Source: Fusarium oxysporum f. sp. lycopersici 4287
Taxonomy: Eukaryota > Ascomycota > Sordariomycetes > Hypocreales > Nectriaceae
Direction of reading: 5' to 3'
NCBI RefSeq assembly: GCF_000149955.1
Contig: NC_030990.1
Location: forward strand, 2,562,627 to 2,626,626
DNA: 64,000 nucleotides
A program made the translations under genes and the position numbers. The first letter of the stretch is position 1. Each line of letters starts with the position of its first letter. Below are positions 34,756-45,128 of the stretch, in pieces. The notes below the pieces were generated by a model. The model was not told where the DNA came from. It saw only the letters and a program-made list of their open reading frames with translations, and ran no database searches.

Positions 34756-36947
34756 ATGTCGTTGCTTCGCCTTTTAGGCTCGAGAGCTTCGGTCTCAGCC
34801 AAAACTAAAACTACCCTACAACGAACGGCTCCTTCGCGAGTGCTGCTCGCTTGTCCCTCCTCTAGAACCATTGCGACAGCTTCTGCGAGACCCCAAGAGG
34901 CACCCCGCGAACCTCCCTCTACAACACCAGAGATCGACCTCCTACAGTCTCGCCGCCGGCGCATCCGAGATCCAAAACCCTTCTCCGACTTCCTCACAGA
35001 TACTTTCCACCGACAACATGATTACCTTCGCATATCTGTCTCGGAGCGCTGCAATCTGCGATGTGTCTATTGCATGCCTGAAGAAGGCGTGCCATTGTCG
35101 CCAAACCGAGAGCTCTTGACGACACCAGAGATTGTCCTCTTGTCGTCCGTATTTGTCTCGCAGGGTGTGACTAAGATCAGATTGACGGGAGGAGAACCGA
35201 CCGTGCGGCGAGATATCCTCCCTCTGATGCACCAGATTGGAGAGCTGCGACGGCATGGCCTAAAGGAAATCTGTATCACAACCAACGGCATCTCTCTGCA
35301 CCGGAAGCTCGACAGCATGATCGAGAGTGGACTGACGGGTGTCAACCTGAGCCTCGACACTCTGGATCCTTGGCAATTCCAGATCATGACAAGGAGGAAA
35401 GGCTTCGAGGCCGTGCAGAAGAGCATCGATAGGATTCTTGAGCTCAACAGACTTGGTGCTGGCATCAAGCTCAAGATCAACTGCGTGGTCATGAGGGGTA
35501 TCAACGACAGAGAGGTGCTCCCCTTCGTGGACCTGACGCAAGAAAAGGACATCGAAGTCCGCTTCATCGAGTACATGCCATTTGACGGCAACAAATGGAG
35601 CAAAAATAAGATGTTTAGCTACCAAGAGATGCTGGACCTCATCAGGACAAAGTACCCAACACTGCAAAAAGTGCAGGATCACAAGAACGATACAAGCAAG
35701 ACATGGCACATTCCAGGCTTCACTGGAAGAATAGGCTTCATCACGAGCATGACGCACAACTTCTGCGGGACTTGCAACCGTCTTCGAATAACAGGTGACG
35801 GCAACCTCAAGGTGTGCTTGTTTGGCAATGCTGAGGTGTCTCTACGGGATATCCTCCGGAAGTCCAACAGTGGCGAGCCCATCGATGAGCAGGCTTTCGA
35901 TGCCATAAAACAGATCGAGATGGACCGGCGGAGGGACTTATTGACGTCAGACCGGACTCCTCTCGGTCTGGCACCTAACGAGATGGAGCTGCTCGAAGTC
36001 ATTGGTGCTGCCGTCAAGAGAAAGAAGGCAAAACATGCGGGCATCGGTGAGCTGGAGCATATGAAGAATAGGCCCATGATCTTGATAGGTGGGTGATTAC
36101 ACTCCTGTGTTCATCTTTTGCAAAATTTCCACGCGTGGTTCGCAATGTCAGACTCAAGTGTATGGTTCAAGAGACGTTATTCACAGATTGTTCGCGGGGC
36201 AACTATCATGCACTTATGGGGCGGCGTTGAAGGGTTGTTTCGCTACTTAAACTTTGAGGCTTAGATACCCTCCTATATGAGTTGGAAGTAATACTGAATT
36301 GAGTTTTTGTTGTAGATACCATTAGTCCGTCTTCGTCATTGCGAACCATGCCTCCTCGAATACAATCCCTTCTGCGTAACGGTCCCTGCTTCACGGCTGG
36401 CCGATCTGTTTTCACACAGCAGCGACTCTTCTCCAATACTCGCCATGTCCGAGGACAGGACAGCAGCGACAACGCAAAGCTGACACATGTCTCTGCCTCT
36501 GGAGAGGCACGGATGGTCTCCATATCAGACAAGACGGTGACATCACGCATCGCCAAAGCTGCATGCACCGTCCGATTCTCGAACACCACAGCGATTGGGC
36601 TCATCAGAGACAACCAGATGAGGAAGGGAGATGTCCTGGGTGTTGCGCGGATCGCTGGCATCATGGCATCGAAGCGAACTCCAGATCTGATCCCACTCTG
36701 TCATCCGATCTCGCTCTCCAAGGCCACGGTTGATCTCGACGTCAGGGGTGACGACAGAGTAGAGATCGCTGCCACGGTCACGTGTGACGGAAAGACGGGG
36801 GTGGAGATGGAGGCGCTGACGGCGGCGTCTACGGCGGCATTGACAGTTTACGATATGTGCAAGGCTGTGGATAAGGGCATGGTTATTGAGGGTTTGAGAG
36901 TTGTCCTCAAGGATGGGGGGAAGAGTGGGAGATGGGAAATGGAGTAA
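34756..36947 (+). CDS. cnxABC: Bifunctional molybdenum-cofactor protein MoaA-MoaC (MOCS1 / cnxABC type)
   Basis: Makes cyclic pyranopterin monophosphate from GTP, the first step of molybdenum-cofactor synthesis. Exons 34756-36088 and 36316-36947 encode 654 aa. An Arg/Ser/Ala-rich mitochondrial-type leader (residues 1-50) precedes a radical-SAM MoaA domain with CNLRCVYC (C99, C103, C106) and the C-terminal cluster CGTC (C337, C340) plus C354. After the splice, a linker leads to the MoaC domain (about 499-654; LTHV, IPLCHPI, VTCDGKTGVEMEALTA, YDMCKAVDKGM). The 227-bp intron starts GTGGGT and contains a stop: unspliced mRNA encodes a 446-aa MoaA ending ...MILIGG, while spliced mRNA reads ...ILIG-DTISP. 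The terminal Gly-Gly is required in MoaA/MOCS1A. In human MOCS1, alternative splicing likewise chooses between the two forms. Confidence 0.95.
36089..36315 (+). other. MOCS1-type intron whose retention ends MoaA in Gly-Gly
   Basis: Donor GTGGGT at 36089 and acceptor tgttgtag ending at 36315. Codons GGT and GGG overlap the donor and TGA (36094-36096) follows at once, so intron retention adds only a second Gly and stops. The intron is 227 bp, longer than most in this window (50-120 bp). Confidence 0.85.
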
Positions 36948-39900
36948 GCCTCAGTCCTAGCCAACCACATAATAGGAATATGCAACTACCATTATACGGT
37001 GTGAAAGAACCTCATATGCATAGTAGGTCCCGTCTTTAACGAAACAGAAAGCGTGACTCATCTAATCCGCCTCATCTCACACCTCTAAGACCGACGAATT
37101 GTCATTTTGAGACATAGGGTCTTGGTAGAACTCAGCCCAAGACCACAATTATGCGCAGAAGTTACGAAGCAACATACAATCATCAATGTACACTAAGAAG
37201 CTCCCTAACCTGTAGTCTCCTTCTCCACCCAGTGATGGGACGTTTGACAACTCTCCCCTGTAAAAATTCTTTCTTGGCACGCACTGTTAGTGCACTGTTA
37301 GGAGCGGGATTTTCTACGGGCTACTCGGCCACACAATACTGCGGGGACGCCATCGGCTCCCTAACAGCAGTTTTCAGAGAAGGAATTTTGGAGAGTTCAC
37401 CTTCTCTGACAACACCTTTGTCGGATCTAATGGCGGCACCTCAGAACCAGAACGCCTTAGATATCGGAGGACGGTGCCCGTGGCATCGGTAGCGACATCC
37501 TCCCGATCAACGACGCCGATTGCGATGGGTTTTTCCCCTTTGAAGGCAAGCCGCACCGCCGGCCTCTGATTCCTTCCCAAGGTTTTTCCCTGCCGCCACG
37601 ACAGTCGACTACGAGCTACAACTTGGTTACTGGAGATTGTGGACTGCGTCAGCAGATGTAGTGATGCGTGAGAGAATTCTGGTCGGTGGAAAAAGCTCGA
37701 CAGTAGATTGCCCCCGAACCCGCTGACGGGTGACGGGCTTGAGAAATACAGCACCTTTTGTGCCATTGGTATGCTGGATGGTGAAGGAAGCGGGGTTTCC
37801 CTGTACCTAGCTAGCTCAGCACGTCTTTTGCTCCAGTAGGAGATCTGGCTTCGTTACAGCCACCCAGACGAAAAATATACAAACAAACAAAGATGGGACG
37901 TTTGAGAATACCTGATCCTCTTGATTCAGCCACAATGCAGGAGTCGTTTAATCACCTCTCATCTGCGGGTGATATTAATCGCGAAATTGATTAAACAGGA
38001 GCCGCGCAAGCCACCATGACCACAAAGGCAAGGGGAAAAAAGCAATTCTTCGGAGACAATAACTACAGTCGAGACATTTAACGGCAATCTAGGGTTGTGC
38101 TGCAGAAGCGCCAGGTTAAACTCGAGACCAACGGAGCCGCCCGGCACCTCCAAGATTAAAGCCCTGGCAGGGAATCCGATAGCTAAGCGGTAAACTTCCT
38201 ATTCAAGACGAGCGAGAAACATAAGAATGTGACAGGCTGACAGGGCTCGGCATTGCATGCAGAGAGGGAATTGTCTGTTGCACATGACCCTTGTGAGGCG
38301 TTGACGATGTGCATCAAACAGGAGGGGAACAAAAGGCGGTGGAGGAGATGTACCTACGTAGACTATAGGCACATACCGTCCAATCGATGCCCTTGTTGTG
38401 TTGTGTTGTGCATTTGTAGAAACCTCTTGGTTGATCAAGTAGCTCATACGGGTTGAAAGACCAGAACCAACTGACCATCATCTTTATGCCTCAGGCAAAT
38501 CTTCAGCTTAGCTTTCCACCACTCTAGGACCGCATGTAGCCTTTACTAAGTCCATATGTCAAACCTAAGAGATGGTGCAAGATACAGCCAATCGAAGATA
38601 ACTGATAAGAATGCCGAGGAGCCGCAACTGAACAGGGGATGTTGAAGGTCGACTTCCGATACAGGTAAAGCACATCATCCACTTAGAGTCTTGGCACTCC
38701 GGGCCCTAATAAAGTCAAATGGTGTGGGCCTACGGAGTAGACCAGGAACTCTTTGATGAGAAGGGAGTTTTTTTGAGGCAAGCCTTCGGCACTTACTACC
38801 ATGTAACTCGCTGGAAACACCAGCATTTTCATACCACTTGAATGAAATTGATCAAGATTCCGGGCTTAGCGGTTGAAGCGAACTCGATACAAGCCGGTAC
38901 CATGGGAGCCCTCTTCTGAGTGAGACCCAGTTGTCATCGATTCTGGACCCTGATGACAGTCTGGTCTAGGCTACGGCCAGCCAGTCACAATGATCACGAC
39001 AGTATTGAAAACCATGTAAGCTAACAGGTCAGACTTGAGCATTAAAATGGTCCTTATGATGGGGAACTATGTTGCACGCTCTGTGGCCCATGTCTGTGCT
39101 CTTGGGTCAAGTCTCGAATCGACTGGCTGGCTAACTATTATGGATAAGTTCGATACCCCAGCCTCAACCAGCCACCAAGAGAGCGTGTGAACTACTATCT
39201 TTGTGTCTATCCGAATAACAGGATGGTCCTGCTCTTACTATGCAGATCAGCGGTGAAAGCAGCAGGTTACCTATCGGATTCCGAGGCCTCTTCGGACCCT
39301 GAATGTTGCTTAGACTTCTCAGTACCAATGAACGAAATGTCTTAAATGGACAGATCAGCAGGACAATTCACATGTCCTTTTTGTGTCTGATGCCAAACAC
39401 TATTGACACTTCCCTGATTATTGCAGCATGGTATCCAGAGTTGTCATGTTCGACCACATGCAAACGCCTCCGCATTGTCGTTGTCTGAGATTAGATGCCT
39501 TGACCTTTGCTTCTCCGTCTCGAGGATTCCTCCACAGCAATGCAGCAGTCGTGTGTAGACTCATACTTTAGTGAGACCCTCCGTGGCTCCGGAACCAGTA
39601 CGTAAATGCTCCCTGATTTACTCCATAATGTAGGTATAAACTTATTAGTTACATCTTATAGCTCACAGCTTGGACCACTTGCTTGGACCCTGAATTTCTG
39701 GCAAGATGCGATATGCGAATGTTAGTCAGCCTTGATTGGAAATGACTGTCGATCATTTTGTCTCGAACATGGCCGATCAAAGCCGAGCCCTTGTGTCCTC
39801 TTACCAGAAATATCACCTTTCTAGCGCCTCAGTGTCTGAAAGACTACAAGGCAGGGAGCCGGTGACAAAGCCAGTCGTGATTAACTGATAATAATTGGCT

Positions 39901-41401
39901 GGACATGACAGATCTAGAAGAGGCGCCCCAGCTTCCACTCCCCACGTTGACGGACAGAACGGAGAAGGCAGGTCGGCAGCGCCACGAATTAAGGACGGAG
40001 GCTAGGCCAGAAGAGTTGGGAAACGTGGCTGCAACGAGCCAGCGAGCCTCGGTGGAAGTCCCACAGAATCTCGGCAGCCCCTAGAGTAGAAATAACTGGA
40101 CAAGGATCTGGCTAAGTACGGAGCGCGCTGCGGTATAGAATCATCCACCATGGAGATGGAAAAAAATCTGCACAGGCCAACACGGTGGAACTTCAGGTGG
40201 CGTGAAATGAATCGTTCTCCAGTCTCAAGAGCTTCCAAGATTCGAGAAGAAAGTGGCAACAACCTAGCGGAAGACGCTCAGGGAATGATGAAGCGCCGAG
40301 GAGCCGCAACTCCTAGCCTACCTACCATATGTATTTACGCCACGAACTTGAGCGATGTTCCGTTCCGTTGGTGGTCCGATAGAAATTACCCAGAACAGCA
40401 AGACGTGCAACGAATGTCGAATTTACGTGAATGGCATGAATGTAATGTTAACAATGAGCGCACTCGGTATGAGGACTAACGGAATCCTGAGCTGTCTGAA
40501 TTCCTCGTCTTTTCCATAAAGACTGAGGGGTTGCGGATTGCTCAAGTGACCAGAGAAGAAAGCATGGCCGTGCACCGGCCGAGCATCTCGGAGCTCAAGG
40601 CCAAGTGAAACAGAAGACCCCTGAAGCAGCGACCAGACGGGAAGGTCACGAGACCATTGAACGGCAATTGACCACATAGAGAAGCTCAAAAGAACAAGAC
40701 AAAGAATAACACAAGGGTCCCAGCTTGACACGCAACAAACAAACCCAGTAAGCAGTGGATTCGGTGGGTAATGATTTGAGCTTGTCTGTTAATCATCGAA
40801 TTTTCTGCAGCCCAGCCGCTGCTTGCCTCAAGGCTTAACCCGACTGCCTGATCAAGTGAAGCCCGTTGGTGATCCTCTAAGAGTGCAGCCCATGTGGATC
40901 GGCAACGGATTAGGTGAGTGGAAGAATTGCTTCAAGGTGGAGTTTGAGAGGGAATCGAATGAGCCAACCACATGTCATGTAAAGGGGAAGTATGCAGTAT
41001 GTAGATGATGTTAGGCGAACTAGTCAGTGATGAGACTAGACCTGAATCACAAATCATCGATGGGTGCCCTTTGGCGAAAGGTAAAACTTATAATGGAGGG
41101 GCGGGATGATGCTGCTGTGAAATGTTCGTTCCTAAGTCAGGTAGAAATAGCTGCTAAGAGGCGATGCAAGATGATGCTGAAATGCTACGGTCAATTGGAG
41201 AAAGAGGAGGAACAAGGTGCGAGAGGGAAAGTGAAAGCGGAATAGCGCGCCTATAAACCCCACCCAGCCACCTAAGATCGGCCTAGCTTCTTTTTCTCTC
41301 CTACATACCACCCAGACCATCACCAGTCAATCACCAGTCTATCAAAGAATCCAATACATCCATCCCATACTATCTAAATCACCAGTTCTAACTCTTTCAT
41401 A
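36948..41401. other. Gene-poor region, 4.4 kb
   Basis: No supportable gene until the small coiled-coil ORF at 41402. ATG-initiated ORFs at 37374-37766 (minus, 130 codons) and 40150-40479 (plus, 109 codons) have no recognisable domain. A 17-bp word, gccgaggagccgcaact, occurs at both 38613-38629 and 40295-40311, hinting at decayed repeats. The right end is the promoter of the 41402 gene. Confidence 0.5.
41252..41257 (+). promoter_or_regulatory. TATA box of the small coiled-coil gene
   Basis: TATAAA in a GC-rich setting, 145 bp upstream of ATG 41402, followed by a pyrimidine- and CA-rich leader with tandem catcaccagt-like words. This arrangement is typical of well-expressed fungal genes and supports the small ORF as real. 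Confidence 0.5.
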
Positions 41402-41566
41402 ATGAGTTCTATGCAAGGAATTACCTTTAATCAAGTTTCTATTGATGACCTTGCCACTATGTTGGACGAAAAACTTGAGCAAAAGCTCGCGCCTCTCAAC
41501 GAGACCCTCAAAATCATCAACACCCAACTCGAACATCTGTCTCGACAGTACCACAGCCTTGCCTAG
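41402..41566 (+). CDS. Small coiled-coil protein, 54 aa, with coding-like frame beyond its UAG stop
   Basis: ORF from ATG 41402 to TAG 41564-41566, too short for routine ORF calling. The protein is acidic/amphipathic and strongly helical (DDLATMLDEKLEQKLAPLNE, then QLEHLSRQYHSLA). After the TAG the same frame continues as RVKGLEAQVHRKLAEVL, again coiled-coil-like, up to a GTTTGT donor at 41618. A 54-bp intron with an actaattaat branch region ends in cctag at 41671, then seven codons and TGA at 41693-41695. If the UAG were decoded, the product would be 79 aa. The alternatives are a recent nonsense mutation in a 79-aa gene, or chance. A TATA box at 41252 and a leader support transcription. No homologue is recognised. 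Confidence 0.5.
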   Translation: MSSMQGITFNQVSIDDLATMLDEKLEQKLAPLNETLKIINTQLEHLSRQYHSLA

Positions 41567-41695
41567 CGGGTTAAGGGCCTTGAAGCGCAAGTCCACCGAA
41601 AACTAGCGGAAGTTCTGGTTTGTTTTTCTGTCTAATATAAGCAATAAAAGAGACTAATTAATTATTCCTAGAATCCAACTTCTCACCAAACTTGA

Positions 41696-44069
41696 CGAAC
41701 GATGAACAAGGGTCTACATTTGGTGGGGGCGTTGGACAGGGGCGGGCGCGATGAAAGAAAGGAAGACGCACGATGATATTGCTATGAAAGGAAACAATTG
41801 TCGATACACGTCAATAGTATGTATGAATGTACAGCCGTGCGTCTAAGGCAAAAAGTATGTGCGTTGTATTGCAGATTGCTGAGATACCGGTGAAGAGTGA
41901 ACGATGGGACGCTGCAGCTGCAACCGCATTTGTCGAATTGCAACTGCCCATCGTTACCGTTAATGTCAATGGAGGCTTGGGAGGTCTACCTACCTACACC
42001 TTAAGGTACTGGGTATTTCGCCCAGCAGGTACTGCTCTGCCCCTCTTTCCCCAAAGATGGGTTCTGTCCTGAATCCATCATAAGCTTGTTCGGGAATCTA
42101 TGGGTCCTTTACTGTTTTGTACGTAACAGTTGGCTCATTTCCAAACATCATCAAAATGACCAAAGATAAAAGATTCAGCAACGGACAACAACTAACGTTC
42201 GGCGATACCGTTGCCTTCCCTTCCCTTCTTCTGTTTCGGTAGTCACCGGCTTGAGCTCAAGTGCTCTGAGTATGGTGTTGTGAGATGACGGTGAAGAAAC
42301 TCCGCTGTCTCTGCCAGTCAGAACACAACTCAACCCAACACAACCCAACAACAGACCAAAAACTCCCCGTTGCAAAGCCGGGAACCGCAGCCGCCCAATC
42401 AAACAACATACATCTGTAAGAAAGGCTCTAGTGGCTCGACCCTTGAACCTTGCAGAGCGCTCTGGCTTTGACTTTGGCCCCAGGCTCCCTATCTAGCGGA
42501 GACATGCTTGGCCTAAAGAGCGCGCTTGTCCAATTGCCGCCCTACGATAGTCAGCCCCGCGGACCGAACAAGTTGGCCACACGTATTCATTGAACATAGC
42601 CGTTGCCGTTATACAGTATAATCAATCAAGATCCGACGGGAACAGGCATGCTTGTTCAGACGGGAAGACCTCGAAAGTAACAGGATTCGGAACTCAAGGA
42701 GAGAATGTCACGGACCTTGTGGCTCAAATATGCAGCCCATTACCTGACTCGAATGCTCCGGTTCTTGATTTAGCCGAAATCCCGTTGTCGAGAACACAAC
42801 ACGCAGACACGAGCACAGTATCCGAGGGTAGGTACGTAGTGTATCACCACATGGAACCGGCAGTACCACCCACAGCCGGCATTCGAGATCAATTACCTAC
42901 TACAGATATTTTCATTCAAAGCCCTCGTCGAACCCTGTCATCAAAGGATAACCACAAGCTGTCCGTCACAATGAATCGCTTGTCGTAATGCTCTTGTAGC
43001 GTACGTACTCTGTAGATGGTTGACATACAGGGGCATAAATCTTTGATCGACCAGGTCAACCCACCGGATTGGATTCTGTCTCCAGCGAACGCCGAAGCCA
43101 TCCAACCAGAGCGCCGAGATAGAAAACATCCTGTCCACAGTTACGCACAAGTATCGAGCAACTGTTCTGTTTATCTCTCAAGACCCTTTACCGTATCCGG
43201 ATACCGCGAGCTTTTGACTGAGTCGTGAGAGTCCTGAATTACATCACGGTATGAAAATCGCAAGACATGATCTTGTTATGTGTGGCATTGACCAGACAAG
43301 GCAAGGTAGAGCGTCCGACACCTGTCAAATTGCATCAGCAAAGGGAGGCTCTTGAACAGGACTCTCGACTACCCCGATTCTGGACAGCTACTGAGACATT
43401 ATTGACCGTGAGCCGTTGAGACGACGCTCAAGAGGAGAAACAGCGACAGCGACGCAGCAAGGGCAGACCCCGGTCACTGCCAGAGGGCGCTTTGCTCCAA
43501 AAGTCAAGCCAAGCAGCAACCACAACCTCAAGCCACGCCCACTCCATCATCAGCTCCACCGCCTACCGCCTCCCATCTCCACATGCAAGAGAGGCCACAT
43601 CCTTGTCATGCGCTAAGAGTCAAGTGCTGGGCTAGCACGTTAGGATCCCCAGTCAGTTCTGCAGACAAGAGGTACGTACCTCTTCCGCCCCCGGTCTCCA
43701 CGCGACGGTGTTGCCCGCGCTGTGTTCCCAGGATCTACTCCCTCCTTGAGCCAGTTCGCTTTGGTTTAAACTCTGCGTGGCCCGCCCTTGCTCAACTCTT
43801 GCTCGTCTAACTTCCCGTTCAACTACAGTCGTAGCATATCAAAACCGAATCGATCATATATCCCTACCTATACGTACAGATAACTCTACGCCACTTCCCC
43901 TCTCTGTCTGTCCAACCACTCCCTCGACTTCTAAGCGTTGTGCAAATAAGCAGCAGCCATCTCCTGTTTCCCATAGCGAACTTGCATTTGCTACGATACA
44001 AAACGTCACGAGCTAAAACACACTCTCTCTTCCGCACATCAACAATTACTCTCCACTCAATCCACGATA
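41696..44069. other. Intergenic, 2.4 kb
   Basis: No supportable gene. It includes the palindrome ACCTTAAGGT at 41998-42007 and a 132-codon plus-strand ORF (42590-42988, ATG start) of unbiased composition with no domain. From about 43780 the sequence is pyrimidine-rich and is probably the promoter and leader of the FYVE gene. Confidence 0.5.
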
Positions 44070-45128
44070 ATGGCTGCCGACCTCATTATGCCCACTCTTC
44101 CGGGCGACCAGCACTCACGCCATTTCTTTCCCCAGCAGCGCCCTACGCATCAACGGAATCAGTCATATCAGATCTCGGTTGGACCTCAAATTTCACCCAT
44201 CAACACCAATGAGTCCACCAGCCCCGACTCCATCTCGTCAACTCCCACTTCTCCCAGAGCGCATCATGCACGACAGACTCGACCCATGTATATGCCTGCA
44301 GCTCTGCGCCCTAACTTGTTTCCATCCAAGACCATTAAAATGCCCATTGATGATGCTGCTTCTACTTCCAGCACCGAGCCTGATAGCGCCCTGAGACGTA
44401 CCAACAGCAGCCTCATCAACCTCCCCGGCATGTCCGTCTTCGGCAACAAGCTAGCGCGTGTTTCAACCGGCGATAGCACTCAGAGCAGCATTGACGGCGA
44501 TTTCGATCCCGAGATGTTCCCCGAAGTCAAGGCTCAGCCTACTCGCAAGCACTGGAAGGTCAGTAAAGCAAAAACAAACCGTCGCTCCATCTTCCTCGCA
44601 CAACATCTACTTGCATGCGCCATTGTCTCAGATGTATTCAACGCTCCGATTCGTACAACCCTAGACCCCCTCATGTCTCACCTCACCTCACCAGTTGCCA
44701 GCATATTTCGCATTCTTTCTTTCCTACGGTCAGCTAACATTATTCTTCTGCAGCCCGATGCCGAATCTACTGTCTGTGATGACCCGACTTGCAAGCGGAC
44801 TTTTAGCTATTTCACTCGCCGTCACCACTGCCGAAAGTGCGGCCACATTTTCTGCGACTCTCATTCCACCTTTGCCGCTCCTCTCGATCATGATGCCAAG
44901 TTCAATCCTCGCGCTCCTCTTTTCCGAACCTGTCGCCACTGCTGTGAAGAGTTCAAGAGTTGGTATACACGTAATAGCAGCCGTGCTTCGAGTGCCGCCT
45001 CTTCGGATGCGCCCAACCCTACCCCCTCAACTCCCATCGGTACCGGTTTTGGAGACGCCTCCGAACTGCCTCGTGGCCCTGAACTTGCTGCCAGTGTGCC
45101 TAGGGATTGGAACTGGAGCACTTTCTGA
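44070..45128 (+). CDS. FYVE-type zinc-finger protein
   Basis: Likely binds PI3P on endosomal or vacuolar membranes. Exons 44070-44558 and 44754-45128 encode 287 aa. Residues 1-155 are Ser/Thr/Pro-rich and disordered. The finger starts at KHWK-PDAESTV, formed by the splice, and contains RRHHCRKCG, the basic PI3P-binding core, and FRTCRHC in place of the RVC motif. Ligand spacing is unusual: the first pair is CDDPTC (CX4C, not CX2C) and the fourth half-site reads CDSH. The tail is Ser/Pro-rich and ends PRDWNWSTF. The 195-bp intron (44559-44753) has no in-frame stop and is a multiple of three, so an unspliced 352-aa form is possible, but it would separate the conserved Trp from the finger. The spliced form was chosen because it restores W-x-P-D, as in the FYVE family. 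Confidence 0.85.
   Translation: MAADLIMPTLPGDQHSRHFFPQQRPTHQRNQSYQISVGPQISPINTNESTSPDSISSTPTSPRAHHARQTRPMYMPAALRPNLFPSKTIKMPIDDAASTSSTEPDSALRRTNSSLINLPGMSVFGNKLARVSTGDSTQSSIDGDFDPEMFPEVKAQPTRKHWKVSKAKTNRRSIFLAQHLLACAIVSDVFNAPIRTTLDPLMSHLTSPVASIFRILSFLRSANIILLQPDAESTVCDDPTCKRTFSYFTRRHHCRKCGHIFCDSHSTFAAPLDHDAKFNPRAPLFRTCRHCCEEFKSWYTRNSSRASSAASSDAPNPTPSTPIGTGFGDASELPRGPELAASVPRDWNWSTF

Noticed and set aside
34756..36947. MoaA and MoaC as two separate genes
   Set aside because: The splice 36088/36316 joins them in frame and the fused architecture is known in fungi; a separate MoaC start at 36348 is kept as an alternative in the findings.
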